64,000 nt of DNA from Bretschneidera sinensis (Eukaryota > Streptophyta > Magnoliopsida > Brassicales > Akaniaceae): contig CM043705.1 of assembly GCA_023935145.1 (NCBI GenBank), positions 53,609,584 to 53,673,583 of the forward strand, read 5' to 3'. Below are positions 34,795-46,310 of this stretch, in pieces (position 1 is the stretch's first letter; every line of letters begins with the position of its first letter). The notes below the pieces were generated by a model, which did no database searches, was not told where the DNA came from, and saw only the letters and a list, made by a program, of their open reading frames with translations. Position numbers and translations under genes: made by a program.

Positions 34795-37050
34795 GTTCAA
34801 AGCCTCTGAGGCCGAGCATATGAGCTACTTGTTATATGCTCAGCCCAAAGTCTCTAAGACCGAGCATATGAGTTGCTTGTCATATGCTTTGCCTATAGTC
34901 TCCAAGACCGAGTATATGAGCTGTTTGTCATATGTTCGGCCCAAAGTCTCCAAGACCGAGCATATGAGCTGCTTGTCATATGCTCGGCCCAAAGTTTTTA
35001 AGACTGAGCATATGAGCTGCTTGTCATATGTTGAGCCAAAAACCTCCAAGGCCAAGTATATGAGCTGCTTGTCATATACTCGGCCCAACGCCTCTAAGGT
35101 CGAGCATATGAGCTGCTTGTCATATGCTCGACCTAAAGTCTCCAAGACCGAGCATATGAGTTACTTGTCATATGCTCGGCCCAAAGTCTCCAAGACTGAG
35201 CATATGAACTACTTGTCATGTGCCCGGCTAAAAGCCTCCAAGACCGAGCATATGTGCTGTTTGTCAAATGCATGACCCAAAGTTCCCAAGACTGAGCATA
35301 TGTATTGCATGTCATATGCTCGGCCCAAAGCCTCCAAGGTCAAGAATATGAGCTGTGTGTCATATGTTCAACCCAAAATCTTTAAGACCGAGCATATGAA
35401 CTGCTTGTCATATGCTCGGTCAAAAGCTTCCAAGATCGATCATATGAGCTACTTGTCATATGCTCGACCCAAAGTTCCCAAGACCGAGCATATGTACTGC
35501 ATGTCATATGCTCGGCCCAAAGCTTCCAAGGTGGAGCATATGAGCTGCTTTTCATATGCTCGACTCAAAGTCTCTAAGACTGAGCATGTTATATGCTTAG
35601 CCAAAAGCCTCCAAGGTCGAGCATATGAGCTGCTTGTTATATGCTCGTTCAAAATCCTCCAAAGCCGAGCATATGAGCTGCTTGTCATATGCTCGACCTA
35701 AAGTCTCCAAGACCGAGCATATAAGCTGCTTGTTATATGCTCGGCTCAAAGTCTCCAAGACCGAGCATATGAGTTGCTTGTCATATGCTCAGCCCAAAGT
35801 CTCTAAGACCGAATATATGAGCTGCTTGTCATATGATCAGCCTAAAGTCTCCAAGACAGAGCATATAAACTACTTGTCATATGCTCGGCCCAAAGTCTCC
35901 AAGGCCTAATATATGAGCTGCTTATCATATGCTTGGCCAAAAGCTTCCAAGGCCAAACATATGAACTGCTTATAATATGCTTAGCCAAATTCTTCCAAGG
36001 CCGAGCATATGAGCTATTTGTCATATGCTCGGCCCAAAGTCTCTAAGACTGAACATTTGAACTACTTGTTATATACTTGGCCCAAAGCCTCCAAGGCCGA
36101 GCATATGAGCTACTTGTCATACGATCAACCTAAAGTCTCCAAGACCGAGCATATGAGTTGCTTGTCATAGGCTTGGCCCAAAATCCTTAAGACCGAGCAT
36201 ACGAGCTGCTTGTCATATGCTCGGCCCAAAGTCTCCAAGACCGAATATATGAGTTGCTTGTCATATACAGGCCAAAAGCCTCCAAGGTCGAGCATATAAG
36301 CTGCTTGTCATATGATCAGCCCAAAGTCTTCAAGACAAAGCATATGAACTACTTGTCATATGCTCGGCCCAAAGTCTCCAAGGCCGAGCATATGAGCTGC
36401 TTGTCATATGCTTGGCCAAATTCCTCTAAGGCCGAGCATATGAGCTGCTTGTCATATGCTCGGCCCAAAGTCTCCAAGACTGAGTATTTGAACTGTTTGT
36501 CATATACTTGGCCCAAAGCCTTCAAGGCCGAGCATATGAGCTGCTTGTCATACGCTCGACCTAAAATCTCCAAGACTGAGCATATGAACTGCTTGTCATA
36601 GGCTCGGCCTAAAATCCCTAAAACCAAGCATATGAGCTACTTGTCATATGCTGGGCCAAAAGCCTCCAAGGCCGAGCATATGAGCTGCTTGTCATATGCT
36701 CGGCCCAAAGCCTCCAAGACCGAGCATATGAGCTGCTTGTCGTATACTCGGCCCAGAGTCTCCAAGGCCCAGCATATAAGTTGTTTGTCATATGCTCGAC
36801 CCAAAGTTCCCAAGACCGAGCATATGTACTGCTTGTCATATGCTCGGTCCAAAGTCTTCAAGATCGAGCATATGAACTACTTGTCATATGCTTGGTCAAA
36901 AGCCTTCAAGGCCGAGCATATGAGCTGCTTGTCATATGCTCGGCCCAAAGCCTCCAAGGCCGAGCGTATGAGCTATTTGTCATATGCTTGGTCCAAAGTC
37001 TCCAAGGCCGAGCATATGAGCTGCTCGACTCAAAGCCTGTCAGGCCGAGC
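34795..37050. repeat. 48-bp tandem array with a hairpin in each monomer
   Basis: About 47 copies of a 48-bp unit. Each consensus unit has perfect 12-base arms, CCGAGCATATGA and TCATATGCTCGG, separated by GCTGCTTG, then a spacer such as CCCAAAGTCTCCAAGA. As 48 is a multiple of 3, long frames are open on both strands; they encode only the 16-residue repeat and are not counted as genes. The array lies between the antisense gene and the 3' LTR, the hypervariable zone of Tat-type elements. Confidence 0.95.
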
Positions 37051-37164
37051 ATATTAAATGTTGCTTAGCCCAAGATTCCTAAGGGCATGCACTAATTGTT
37101 GCTCGTATAACACACGGCCACGGGACGAAGCCACACTATACTTCCTCGAAGCACACAAGTATGC

Positions 37165-37184
37165 TTGAGAAAGTGAGGGGCTTG
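37165..37184 (+). promoter_or_regulatory. Polypurine tract of the Tat element
   Basis: The purine-rich GAGAAAGTGAGGGG just upstream of the 3' LTR is the expected plus-strand primer. The same layout appears in the second Tat element (63448-63470, minus strand). Confidence 0.75.
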
Positions 37185-37674
37185 TGATACGGCTAATAAA
37201 GACTCCCACCAATAAGCTAATGACACGTGGAACCACTCCCAACCAATAAGTCGATAACACATAGAACCACTCCCATCCTATAGCAAGAGAACACACGGAG
37301 TGGGCAGGTAACACAATCGTCAAAAGTAAGCGTGATTAAGGGGATTGAGCCCCATCTGAACACGCGACTGAGTTCTCTCAGCAGAGAAGTGGGATATTAG
37401 GGATTTCACCATCCCGGCCACGTGACCAGCCCGCCTTAGGAACCCTATAAAAGGCCCAAAGGAACTCAAGAAGAGATTATGTTCAACTTTCACAATCCCT
37501 CTCAAAAGATTCAGATTATAACTTTCCTTTTTCTCAAAATCCCACACTAACAAGAACATCAGAGTGTCCTCGGAGGTATCACCCAAGCTCTCCTCCGACG
37601 ACTCTCTAAGTTCACCTGTCTTCTTGTGCAGATCCCCCAGCTTCCAGCTTAGCAAGTTATTTCAAGCATCAACA
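37185..37674 (+). repeat. 3' LTR of the Tat element
   Basis: It begins TGATACGG and ends CATCAACA. A TATA box CCCTATAAAAGG lies at about 37443. It is intact, while the 5' copy is interrupted. Confidence 0.93.
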
Positions 37675-37960
37675 GGCTATTAATGAAATTGGAGCTGAAA
37701 TTTAAAGACAGTTTAGTGGTTTGTTGATGTCAAGCTTAGTAGCTGGCGAGTCTCATGCTTGTGGACTGACAACGGTAGGTTCTTTAGTTTGCAAATGGAG
37801 TAATGAATCTGGGCAACGACAAGTTCTTTAGTTTGTGTGATGGGTCTGGTAATATCTGCGGATAACGTCAAATTGAAATTCCTCTTGTAGTGCCATCGCC
37901 ACCACTAAGATCACCACATTGTTTTGTTTTGGTGTGAGGAAATTGAAAGACATGGATAAT
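37675..37960 (+). pseudogene. CRINKLY4/CCR-like receptor kinase ectodomain fragment, part 2
   Basis: The frame continues from 23887 after the GGCTA duplication, with one stop, and reads SLVAGESHACGLTTVGSLVC, then WSNESGQ. The block VAG-x-SH-x-CGL ... GSLVC ... SNESGQ is the repeat pattern of CCR/ACR4-type receptor kinases. Farther on a shifted frame gives IPLVVPSPPLRSPHCF. No kinase domain is found nearby, so this is a relic. Confidence 0.55.
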
Positions 37961-38815
37961 TTTGTCTTTTAAATCAGTACACGACAAAATTTATCGTGAA
38001 TAGGTTTAAAAGAGCCGTGTTTAAGCAAAGCCCTACCTATACCGTAGTACAGTACAGTGTCTAGATTTTACATTGTTTACTGTACTACTTGTTTTTAATA
38101 ATTATTGCAGAGAGGCAAGTTCAGGGGAGAGGATGTAGTGCAGTGATTCAGGTGACTAATGTTTTTTTTGCTGCATATTTGATTATTTTCTCAATCGGAT
38201 CCAAATATTCCGTGAGACAAGGAATTATCAGATAGGTAGAGAACCCTTACATCAGTTCACCTGGAAATTTTATGGGGACTCGTTTTAATACTGATTTTTT
38301 ATTTATTAAAACATGTATCTACAATAAATATTATAGTAAAAGTTTTTTTTATATAATTATTAGTGAAGATTTTCTGGTTTAAGGTTAAATTTTCGGATCA
38401 GATTCTAATAAAGATTTTCTTTGTTCATACGATTATCTAAATTTTATAATTATTCATATGAATTTTTTTTGTTATTTACGTGGCTTCAAGATTAGTGACA
38501 CGTGAAATTTCATGTGTCAAATACACAGAGCAATAATTTTGCGAAGTATCGTTTTAAAATTTCTCATACATATAGCAATCATTATTAATTTTTCTATTTA
38601 ATAATTTTTCTCTAGAAAAGATGCAAATTAATTAGGGTTTTGAAGCTTGTATTTTTTTTCCTCTCTATTAAAATCACTCTTGAGTAACCAGTTAAAGATA
38701 ATGAGTTAACAAACTTTATTAATTACTAGCTAATTTAAGCTTAAGAAGTCTTTGTCATTACACTTGATGATGCAATGTAAATAACCCCAGCGATGCATAC
38801 TGTTGACCAGAATCA
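37961..38815. other. Intergenic, 3' flank of the MYB gene
   Basis: AT-rich, with no coding signal. It should hold the MYB 3' UTR close to 38815. Confidence 0.45.
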
Positions 38816-40567
38816 TCAGAAATCAAATATCTCCGATAAACCTTCCCTTTGATTATCATTTCCTGTCTGAAAAAAGTCTACTTTAAACCACGTAGTATCG
38901 TTGACGTACGACGTCGTTTCTTGTAATAACGCCATTGAGTTATCATCCACTTTCCAGTTCTCCTGCAGCATTTGGTTAGATTTTTCAGAGCATCGCAAAT
39001 AATTTTCATCAGTGGTACCATCTTTGATATCAGTATTACTGCCACCGCATGATGGGATGGAACAATTATCAGCAGCAGCCAAGATGTTGTCATTTAATCC
39101 AACTGTTGGGATTACCAACGGGTTTTCGAAGAAAGACAAGGTGGAGGTAGGGGATTCCAGCTGAATATTATTAACGGCGTTGCTATTAGTAGTGATAGCA
39201 ACGGTGTCTGTTAACGTCTTGGAGACTATATGTTGCCAGGCTTTGAGTATGTCAAGGCACGGAGGCCGGCTTGCTCTTGGAGCCATCATTGCCGGCTTGT
39301 CGGTGATCAGCTGATTATGGTCATCATGAGCCAAGGAGGAGCCAAGCTGCTGCTGGACTTGATGTGGAGGAGCAGCTGGAGGAGGGTTTGACTTTGACTC
39401 ACGGGCCAATCTAGCTTCGGCTTCGAGCCGGGAAATCTCCCACTGAGCCATGTGGCTAAGGTTGGCCGAGTGATCACCGACGCCGTAGTGAGCTTTGGGC
39501 TTGTGGGTGACAGGATCAACACCCATCTTGATTAATCTTTTCTTGAGACATGAGTTCCAATAATTTTTTATCTCATTATCAGTTCTCTGAGGCAAATGAT
39601 TTGCTATAATCGACCACCTATAACATGAGATAACAATTATAATAGTATTACTATGGAGAAATATTTTTAAGCTAAATTTTGATTTTATATAAAGTACACT
39701 TAATTCAAATTGACATTTAAGGGTATCGAAGTAATCAAAACAGTAAAGATAGATTAAAATTCTCTTCAACAACAATTTTTTACATTAAAAAGTGATCAAT
39801 TAGAAATTATAAAACGATTTAACAATGTGTTTGTTGATTCGCAATGTTTTGTTATTTTGTTAAGTAAAATGGTTAGTTATCACAATGTTATCAATGCACT
39901 CTTCGAGATAGTACTTGCCCTAGTAGTATCGGAGTAATCAATTAAGTGAACGACACTAACAAAGTAGTAGCAGCTAAAAGACTATGCACTCCATGCACTA
40001 ACTCTTGGCCTCTTGGGATTTTTGTATTTGCCCAAGTACAATCTCTTGATTTATCTCAAAAAGGAAATAAGAAAACGAATTCAGACCTGTTACCAAGAAG
40101 GGCATGGAGTTGAATGATGGATTGATCTTCTTGTAAGCTGAACTTGCCTCTCTTGATATCTGGTCTAAGGTAATTAATCCACCTTAGTCTACAGCTCTTC
40201 CCACATCTTTCAAGTCCTTTTATAACTCCAACAACAAATTAAGTTAACACATAAGTTAGAAAAAAGTTTCATAAAATTATAGATTATTACTAAATAAGTA
40301 TTAGTTAATTTAGTTGATAAAGTTCATCCCACTCGAATAAAGAAAAAAAAATATAAGAAAAAATTACTTCTCGTTATGTGACCCAAAAAAAAAATAATTA
40401 GAAAAAAAAATAATTAAAGGGTAATTCTGACCAGCTTTTGCAGGCAAGGCACGCCAGCTTTCACGGCCATGTTGTTGAATGAAGTCCAAAAGCTTCTTGT
40501 CTTCTTCAGGAGTCCATGGCCCTTTCTTCAATCTGGCCTTTTCATCACAGCATGGAGACTTTCCCAT
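38816..40567 (-). CDS. R2R3-MYB transcription factor, MIXTA-like subgroup 9
   Basis: Exons are 40567-40432, 40216-40087 and 39617-38816; introns are 215 and 469 bp, placed as in most R2R3-MYB genes. The product has 355 residues. It starts [21 protein letters not shown]2 spans about residues 13-63 (its helix includes [20 protein letters not shown]) and R3 about 66-114 ([20 protein letters not shown], then [19 protein letters not shown]). Next come [11 protein letters not shown] and [20 protein letters not shown], the subgroup 9 signature shared with MYB16, MYB106 and snapdragon MIXTA. Members control epidermal cell outgrowth, trichomes and cuticle. The C-terminus is acidic and Ser/Asn-rich, as in activators. 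R3 reads WNSCLKKRL where Arabidopsis members have WNTHLKKRL, so this may be a divergent paralogue. Confidence 0.95.
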
Positions 40568-41177
40568 TTTGCAGCCAAACCTAAGTGCTAACTCAAATAG
40601 ATAGATGAGAATTTGATTATAATGACAAAGCTGGGTACGGTTGAAAGACATGGGTGAACTAGAAAACCTTACTATTACTTATACACGGTCTAGCAATAAA
40701 ATATGGTTGGTCAGCTTGTACCTAAATTATACATGACCGACATACCCTTTAGACTAGTAGAGTAAAATTATGCCTTTGCTTAAGAAAACAACACTCCGTA
40801 CCACCAAAATAACAACGCCACCTAACGCAAAACAATTGTACAAAATAATAATACATTTTGGAGGGTCAAAAATAATAATTTATAATTAAAAATTAAATCG
40901 ATATTATTGTGAATATTAGTTAATTTAATTGATAAAATCACTTATTATTATACAAAAGATCAAAAATCAAATTTCACTTAACCTAAAAAAAAAAGGATAA
41001 ATGATAGTGTTACCTCTTATTGTGTAGTTTAATTTTTTTTATTTAAGAAAAAACTAATTAATATTATAGTAATTTTTACTCTTCAAGTGTTGTTTTATGT
41101 TAATTTGATTAAATTTTTTTATATATATAAAATTTATTCAAGAAAAACATACATACGTTGAGAAAAAAATGAAATAA

Positions 41178-41212
<35 letters not shown>

Positions 41213-43870
41213 AACATAAATTATTATTTTAATACCAATTTTTAAAATTAAGTGTGAAAATTTGAAGTCAAACTTGACAAACTGAAAAGATACGTGTGGA
41301 CTAAACGACCTAAGGGGCAGTTTGTTCTACCGTGAGCATTTAATAATAAACTTGTCTGCCCTTTTAGAGTACCGTTCAGTGATCCGTACAGTCAGCGAAT
41401 GATAGTTTGCGTATCTTCTCATAAAATTTTCATATAATACATTAATGATTACCTTAATCATTATTATTAACATTAAAAAACTTTATTAATAATTTTAAAA
41501 AATATTTTATACTTACGTGATGATTTTTCATTACTTCATTGGTTCAATGCCTATACTCGTTATGTGAGCTTGATGTTTCTTTGTTATTATTTATAACTTA
41601 TAGTTTGACATGAATAAAATTAGTACAATAATATATAAACTAGTTTCACAAGTATTTTTGTTGATGTTGTTTTCTTTTAAAGAAAAAATCAAAATTGTAA
41701 ATTTCAATTAAAATGATTAAAACATTTTGATTTCATAAACATACGGTGTATCAAATTCTTTATTCCGTTTTGCCACACACTTTATTTAATAGTTATATTG
41801 TAATTTTAACGGTAGATTGATGTGTTTTAGGATTAAAGCAATCAGAATCTTTTCATTTTCTCAATAATATTTTACAATTTAAGAGTAATTCATGATTTGA
41901 AAATCAAGATTAAAATTTTTAAATGATAAGTACGTCTTAGTGTTGGTTATTTGATTACATTTGATTTGATTATGATTTATTTGTGTGTATGAATTTGTAT
42001 TTTAAAATGTATGTAATTTAATAAGTATGTGTTTTAAAATATCGTCAAAATCAAAACAATACATTAAAATAAATCGAAAGTAAAATATTTTGTTCAAATA
42101 GAAATAACAAAAAAGTAAGGTGATTTTGACAACGTTGAGAAAAACACATGAATTACTCAACTTCATGGTCATTCAACTACATTCGAGTAATATGCATGCA
42201 TGCTAGATTTTCCGTATCGCGTGGTCGCTTGCAGCTAATTGGTAGTACTGCACCTTAACCGTAGTCCGTAGTGTTCTTTCATTTTGGTGTTAATAAATTT
42301 CAGTCGTGCAAAAATTTCTGTAGTAATAGTGAAATAAGTAATTCAAAAATAACTACTGTTAGGAACCATGCAGTAAAAGCGAAAGGTACGTGACAGAGTC
42401 CATAAACCAATGATTTATTATCTCTGTTTTGGTCGTCTGATGCAGATTGTTACAGTATGTAAATACTAAGGCCTTCGTTGTTTGCGGAATGGGGACACTC
42501 ACGTTATTACTCTTAGTGTCATTGGTAGGAGACTTTACTGGTTTAAATGTTTGGTTAAAATTATTTACATTTCAAAAGGCTTTATCATTTAAGAAGTAAA
42601 TGAGAAAATAACAGATCGAGTGGGGTTTTTTTTTTTTTTTTTTTTTTTTTGTGTGCACAACACGGTGACTGCTGACATTTGCTTAAATATATATTTACTC
42701 TTTGTGAAACCAATATGGGCCCTTGACATGATGACTGCTGACATCTGTTACTTTTCATATTTTACTTGAGGCGACAAATGCTACCCCATAGTACGCATTA
42801 AGTATTAATAACACTAGTTAATTACTTTCACGTTTACGTTGAGACAATACTATAAGAGTGTTGAATAATTTTTCTTAAAATGCTTGTCTGGATTAATGAT
42901 TTTGTGCATGGATGCATGTGTAGAATAGATTTATTTTGCCATATAACCATCAAAATGGCTATAGTTATAAAATTTGTTTGATATAAATGAATTTTATAAT
43001 TTTTATAGCTTGAATTATTTATAATTCTATGATTTTTATTCATATTTATTTGTTAAAATTGTACGAAATTCATTTGTAAATAATTTTAATATATTTTGTT
43101 TTATCATTAATAAATAATGAAATTCCACCTTAAAAAAAATTGAACCATAAAACTCATTTACAAATAAGATCCGCAAATAAGGTCCAATATTAATTAAGTA
43201 TGGTGCATGGATAAGTCGGTTTTCGAGTCCTCTCACTTCTTCTCTCTTCTTCCTTCTCTGAGGGTTCCTCCGTAGTGTTGATTACTGTAGATTTGCTCAA
43301 TGATAGGCTGATTCTAAAAGGTTGAAACATGCAAAGAATTAAGACAATCAGTTGAAAATATTCCATACGCGGTTTACATTTTATTAAGTTTTGTCATAAA
43401 ACAGATTAATTATTGGTTTATTAAGGGAGATATGAAGAGAGCCTAATAGAAAAATTTATTTACAGTAGACCTAATACTCTAACTTGCTTAATATGGATTA
43501 GTTAGTGTAGACCAAAGTGGATTTTTGATAGACGGACCATTGGATCACTATCCCCACCTTATATTCTCAACTCTAATTACACATGAGGAAAAACTTGTAC
43601 CATTGAGAGCTAGTGTCCAAAAGAGAACAAAGGAGCAAAAGCATCTAATGCTTAACCAAAAGATTACTCATTGGGTTTGATTAAAGATTCTCTTGTGTTA
43701 ATGTTAAAGATGGAGCTAAAGGATCAAAGGTACTCTATACGCTTTCTATTTATGAATTATTAAGTATTCTTTATTCATCTATGATAATTTATGAGATTAA
43801 GGATATTCATATTGAAATCCTATCAAATCCATGTTTGTGTTGATTGTCCTAGCGATACTTTATGCGATGA
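40568..43870. other. Intergenic upstream of the MYB gene
   Basis: No coding signal. The MYB promoter lies next to 40568. It holds an (AT)n run (41181-41208) and a run of 25 T (42626-42650). The short frames in it are low-complexity AT-rich text. Confidence 0.5.
41181..41208. repeat. (AT)n microsatellite
   Basis: Fourteen uninterrupted AT dinucleotides. Confidence 0.95.
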
Positions 43871-43919
43871 GAGTTGTTTTTTTTTTGTTTTGTTTTGTTG
43901 AGAGAGAGAATAATATGGA

Positions 43920-44380
43920 AAATGGAGAAAAATAACATATACATTTCTGTTCCCATTGATCACATTAGCCCTAAGTTTGAAAAATATAAGATTAAAGGTA
44001 TATTTTGCGAGTTTAGTAGGGTTTATTGGTGTGTTAATATCAAAGAAGGAGAGAAGAAATAAACAAGATTGTTTGGTTTTGTGAAGTTTTGCAACATGAC
44101 GGAAGCACAAAAATCAATCAGAAATGTTAATGGGCAAAACTTATTGGGTTATGCTTTGGAGGTAAAGCTAACATCATTTGAAAATGATCATGTATACAAA
44201 TACGGTTATGCAAATAAGGAAGGAAAACACTTGTTCAAAAGTAAGTTCATGGATTGTATCAAATCTAGAGCAGAGCTTAATGGCAAATTTGGAAGAGTAA
44301 CAGAAGTTTGTGTCTCACGAAAAGTTAAGGAAAGGAAGGAAAGATCTGTTTTGGTTCGTCAAATTATAAGAGAAACGTGA
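43920..44380 (+). pseudogene. LINE ORF1, RRM-like domain
   Basis: A first frame (to 44060) has YISVPIDHISPKFEKYKIKG. After a frameshift, 44069-44380 reads FGFVKFCNMTEAQKSIRNVN and NLLGYALEV. GFVKF and the final strand recall RNP1 and beta-4 of an RNA-recognition motif, which occurs at the ORF1 N-terminus of some plant LINEs. It would bind the element's RNA. Confidence 0.6.
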
Positions 44381-44726
44381 GGCCATAGTGGCAATTAGAT
44401 TTCTATATAGAAGAATGTATATATGATATAATTTGCTAGTAAAAACTGCAGAGTTTGCCAGAAACGAGAAAATGAAGGTTGGTCTTGTTGAGATGTATTA
44501 CATTCCAGTTCGATTCGAAAACCTACTTCGGTTCCAAATGTTTTGGAGTGATTTTAAAAAGAAAAAAAACTGAGATTTAATTCATGAAGCAGAAGATTGG
44601 ATTGATCTCTTTTGGGGGTTTTGCCTCCAAGACGATTTGTTTTTATCTGTTTTGTAGCCTATATATAAAGATATTTGTTAGGGTTTAGAAGATAGATTAC
44701 TTAGACGATTTTGTACTCTTTATTTT

Positions 44727-45553
44727 TGTTGGAAATCACCTTGACAAGATGCCCAGGTGGTAATCTTCCAAACACCCAAGTCTTGAATGACTTGTAGAAA
44801 GAATTTCAGCAATCGAACTCAAGAACAGAAAATCAAAGAAAGAAAGAAGACAAGTAATTTGTTATCGAGGTTCGGTAATGTGCCTACGTCCCCGTGAGTT
44901 CCTCCGAACTCTCTGCACTATCTCAATGGTTCTTACAAAGTTACAGCAATTCCCTTCAAGAATCCAAGTTCTTGAAGAACCAAGAAGAGAACGAGAAAGT
45001 GATAGACCTATTACAATGCTTTCTATCAATTCTCTACTAACCTCTCTTCTTTACAACCAGCCTCACTACAAGAGTCCCTCTTGTGTTTATGTCTCTCACA
45101 CAATTCTCTCTTGTGTTTACAATGATCTCACAATGTCACAACCTGTGTGGTTCTCTCACACACCTTTTTCACCACTTGAAATGAGGCTAAGAGAACCTTT
45201 TTATAGCCTCTTAATTCTTGGACAATCTTGTGAATCATTCTTGACCCTTTGATCATGTTCTTCCTTTAATCTCAGCCCTTCATCACTCTCCAAGTGATGC
45301 TGTGCATTTTGGTGTGGTGCTGTGTGCTGCAGCGTGACCTGATGCTGCAGCCTCCTGATGCTGTGCGCACACCTCCTGCCTGTGGGCAGAAACTTCCACA
45401 GCAGTGTGTTTGACCTTCCCATGCTCAAAATTGAAGCACACACATGTGTGCAACCTTATAACTTGCTGAAATTTGATATCCCACAATCGGTTTGGACATT
45501 AACCAACTTTAGACCATGTTTGGACATGTTTGAAACTTAGGCAAATAACAACA
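44727..45553 (-). repeat. 3' LTR of the young copia element
   Basis: 827 bp, minus-strand sense, beginning TGTTGTTATTTGCC and ending TTTCCAACA. Nearly identical to 49187-50011. Confidence 0.96.
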
Positions 45554-45639
45554 ATCTCTACCTTTGTCTAAGTGTTCAAAAAAAAAAAACAAAACCTGAA
45601 CCATTGTGCAGAAAGTTTCGGGATCCAAACTCATATTGA

Positions 45640-46290
45640 GTTACCAATTAACCCCCTCCAATCCTAAGTAATTCAAGGCAATGATTGAACTTACTTAGAG
45701 GTAGAAACTTGGTGCCTAAATCTGCAGGACTTTTCTCCGTGGTATTCTTGTCAACATGAATGCTTCCTTCTGTACCATTTTCCAGAATGTAATGATACCG
45801 AACATCCATATGCTCTGTCCCCTCATGGAACACCGGATACCTCCACAAGTGCCCCGCACTTTGGCTATGCAAAGATACCACCACCTACTCTTTTAGGACC
45901 TCCCACTCATCCAACAACCCTTTGCACCCCATAGCCTCCTTTATGGCTTTCGTAGCCGCTATGCATTCTGTCCTGGTTGTTATGAGTGCTACCACTGGCT
46001 GCCACTGAGCCTCCATGTACCTCAGCAACCACTTTATCCCAAGACAACGCACTTTTCCGGGATTACTCACACATTTGCTGAAAACGTCCATTGCCCAAGA
46101 AACACTTGACCTGTTTCTCTTCCTTTCCCGGATGATTCTCCTCATCCCAAGGATCTTTTGTGCAAGGCTGAGATCCTTCCTCTCGAACTTCTCACTGAGT
46201 TGAGATGTAAACCTTTCCATCCTCTTCTTGCTGTTCCAAACTAACAGCCCATCAATGACATAGGTGAGGATACTCACCATCTTCTCCACC
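45640..46290 (-). pseudogene. Copia RNase H and C-terminal pol remains
   Basis: The frame 46289-45885 begins after the reverse transcriptase active site (VIDGLLVWNSKKRMERF ... LSEKFERKDL) and jumps to GIKWLLRYMEAQWQPVVAL, then CIAATKAIKEAMGCKGLL, which is the RNase H end. Parts between are missing. After a stop, 45884-45648 gives DVRYHYILENGTEGSIHVDK, the usual copia C-terminus. Confidence 0.85.
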
Positions 46291-46310
46291 TTGTGTCCAG
46301 GTGTGAAAGT

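Larger units (their letters stand above)
23888..37674 (+). mobile_element. Ty3-gypsy element of Tat type, defective, with an inner solo LTR
   Basis: The LTRs are 23888-26927 (interrupted) and 37185-37674. The element is flanked by the 5-bp duplication GGCTA (23883-23887 and 37675-37679). A primer-binding site (TGGCGCCGTCCGTGGGAAAC) follows the 5' LTR. Order inside: gag, protease, reverse transcriptase/RNase H, integrase, an antisense gene, a 35-bp repeat block, a 2.3-kb array of 48-bp repeats, polypurine tract, 3' LTR. The Tat assignment rests on the gag and pol style, the primer site, the antisense ORF and the 3' repeats. Many stops and shifts make it dead. The 5' LTR begins AGATACGG where the 3' LTR has TGATACGG. 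Confidence 0.93.

Noticed and set aside
34795..37050. CRISPR-like array
   Set aside because: Units are contiguous and similar over their full length, with no unique spacers, and lie inside a plant retrotransposon.
34793..37068. Long open frames of a 16-residue repeat on both strands
   Set aside because: They are an automatic result of a 48-bp unit with few stops; frames break between blocks and no start or signal marks a gene.
44878..45252. 124-codon plus-strand frame, repeated at 49338
   Set aside because: It lies within both LTRs of the young copia element and matches no protein I know; LTR sequence is the better explanation.
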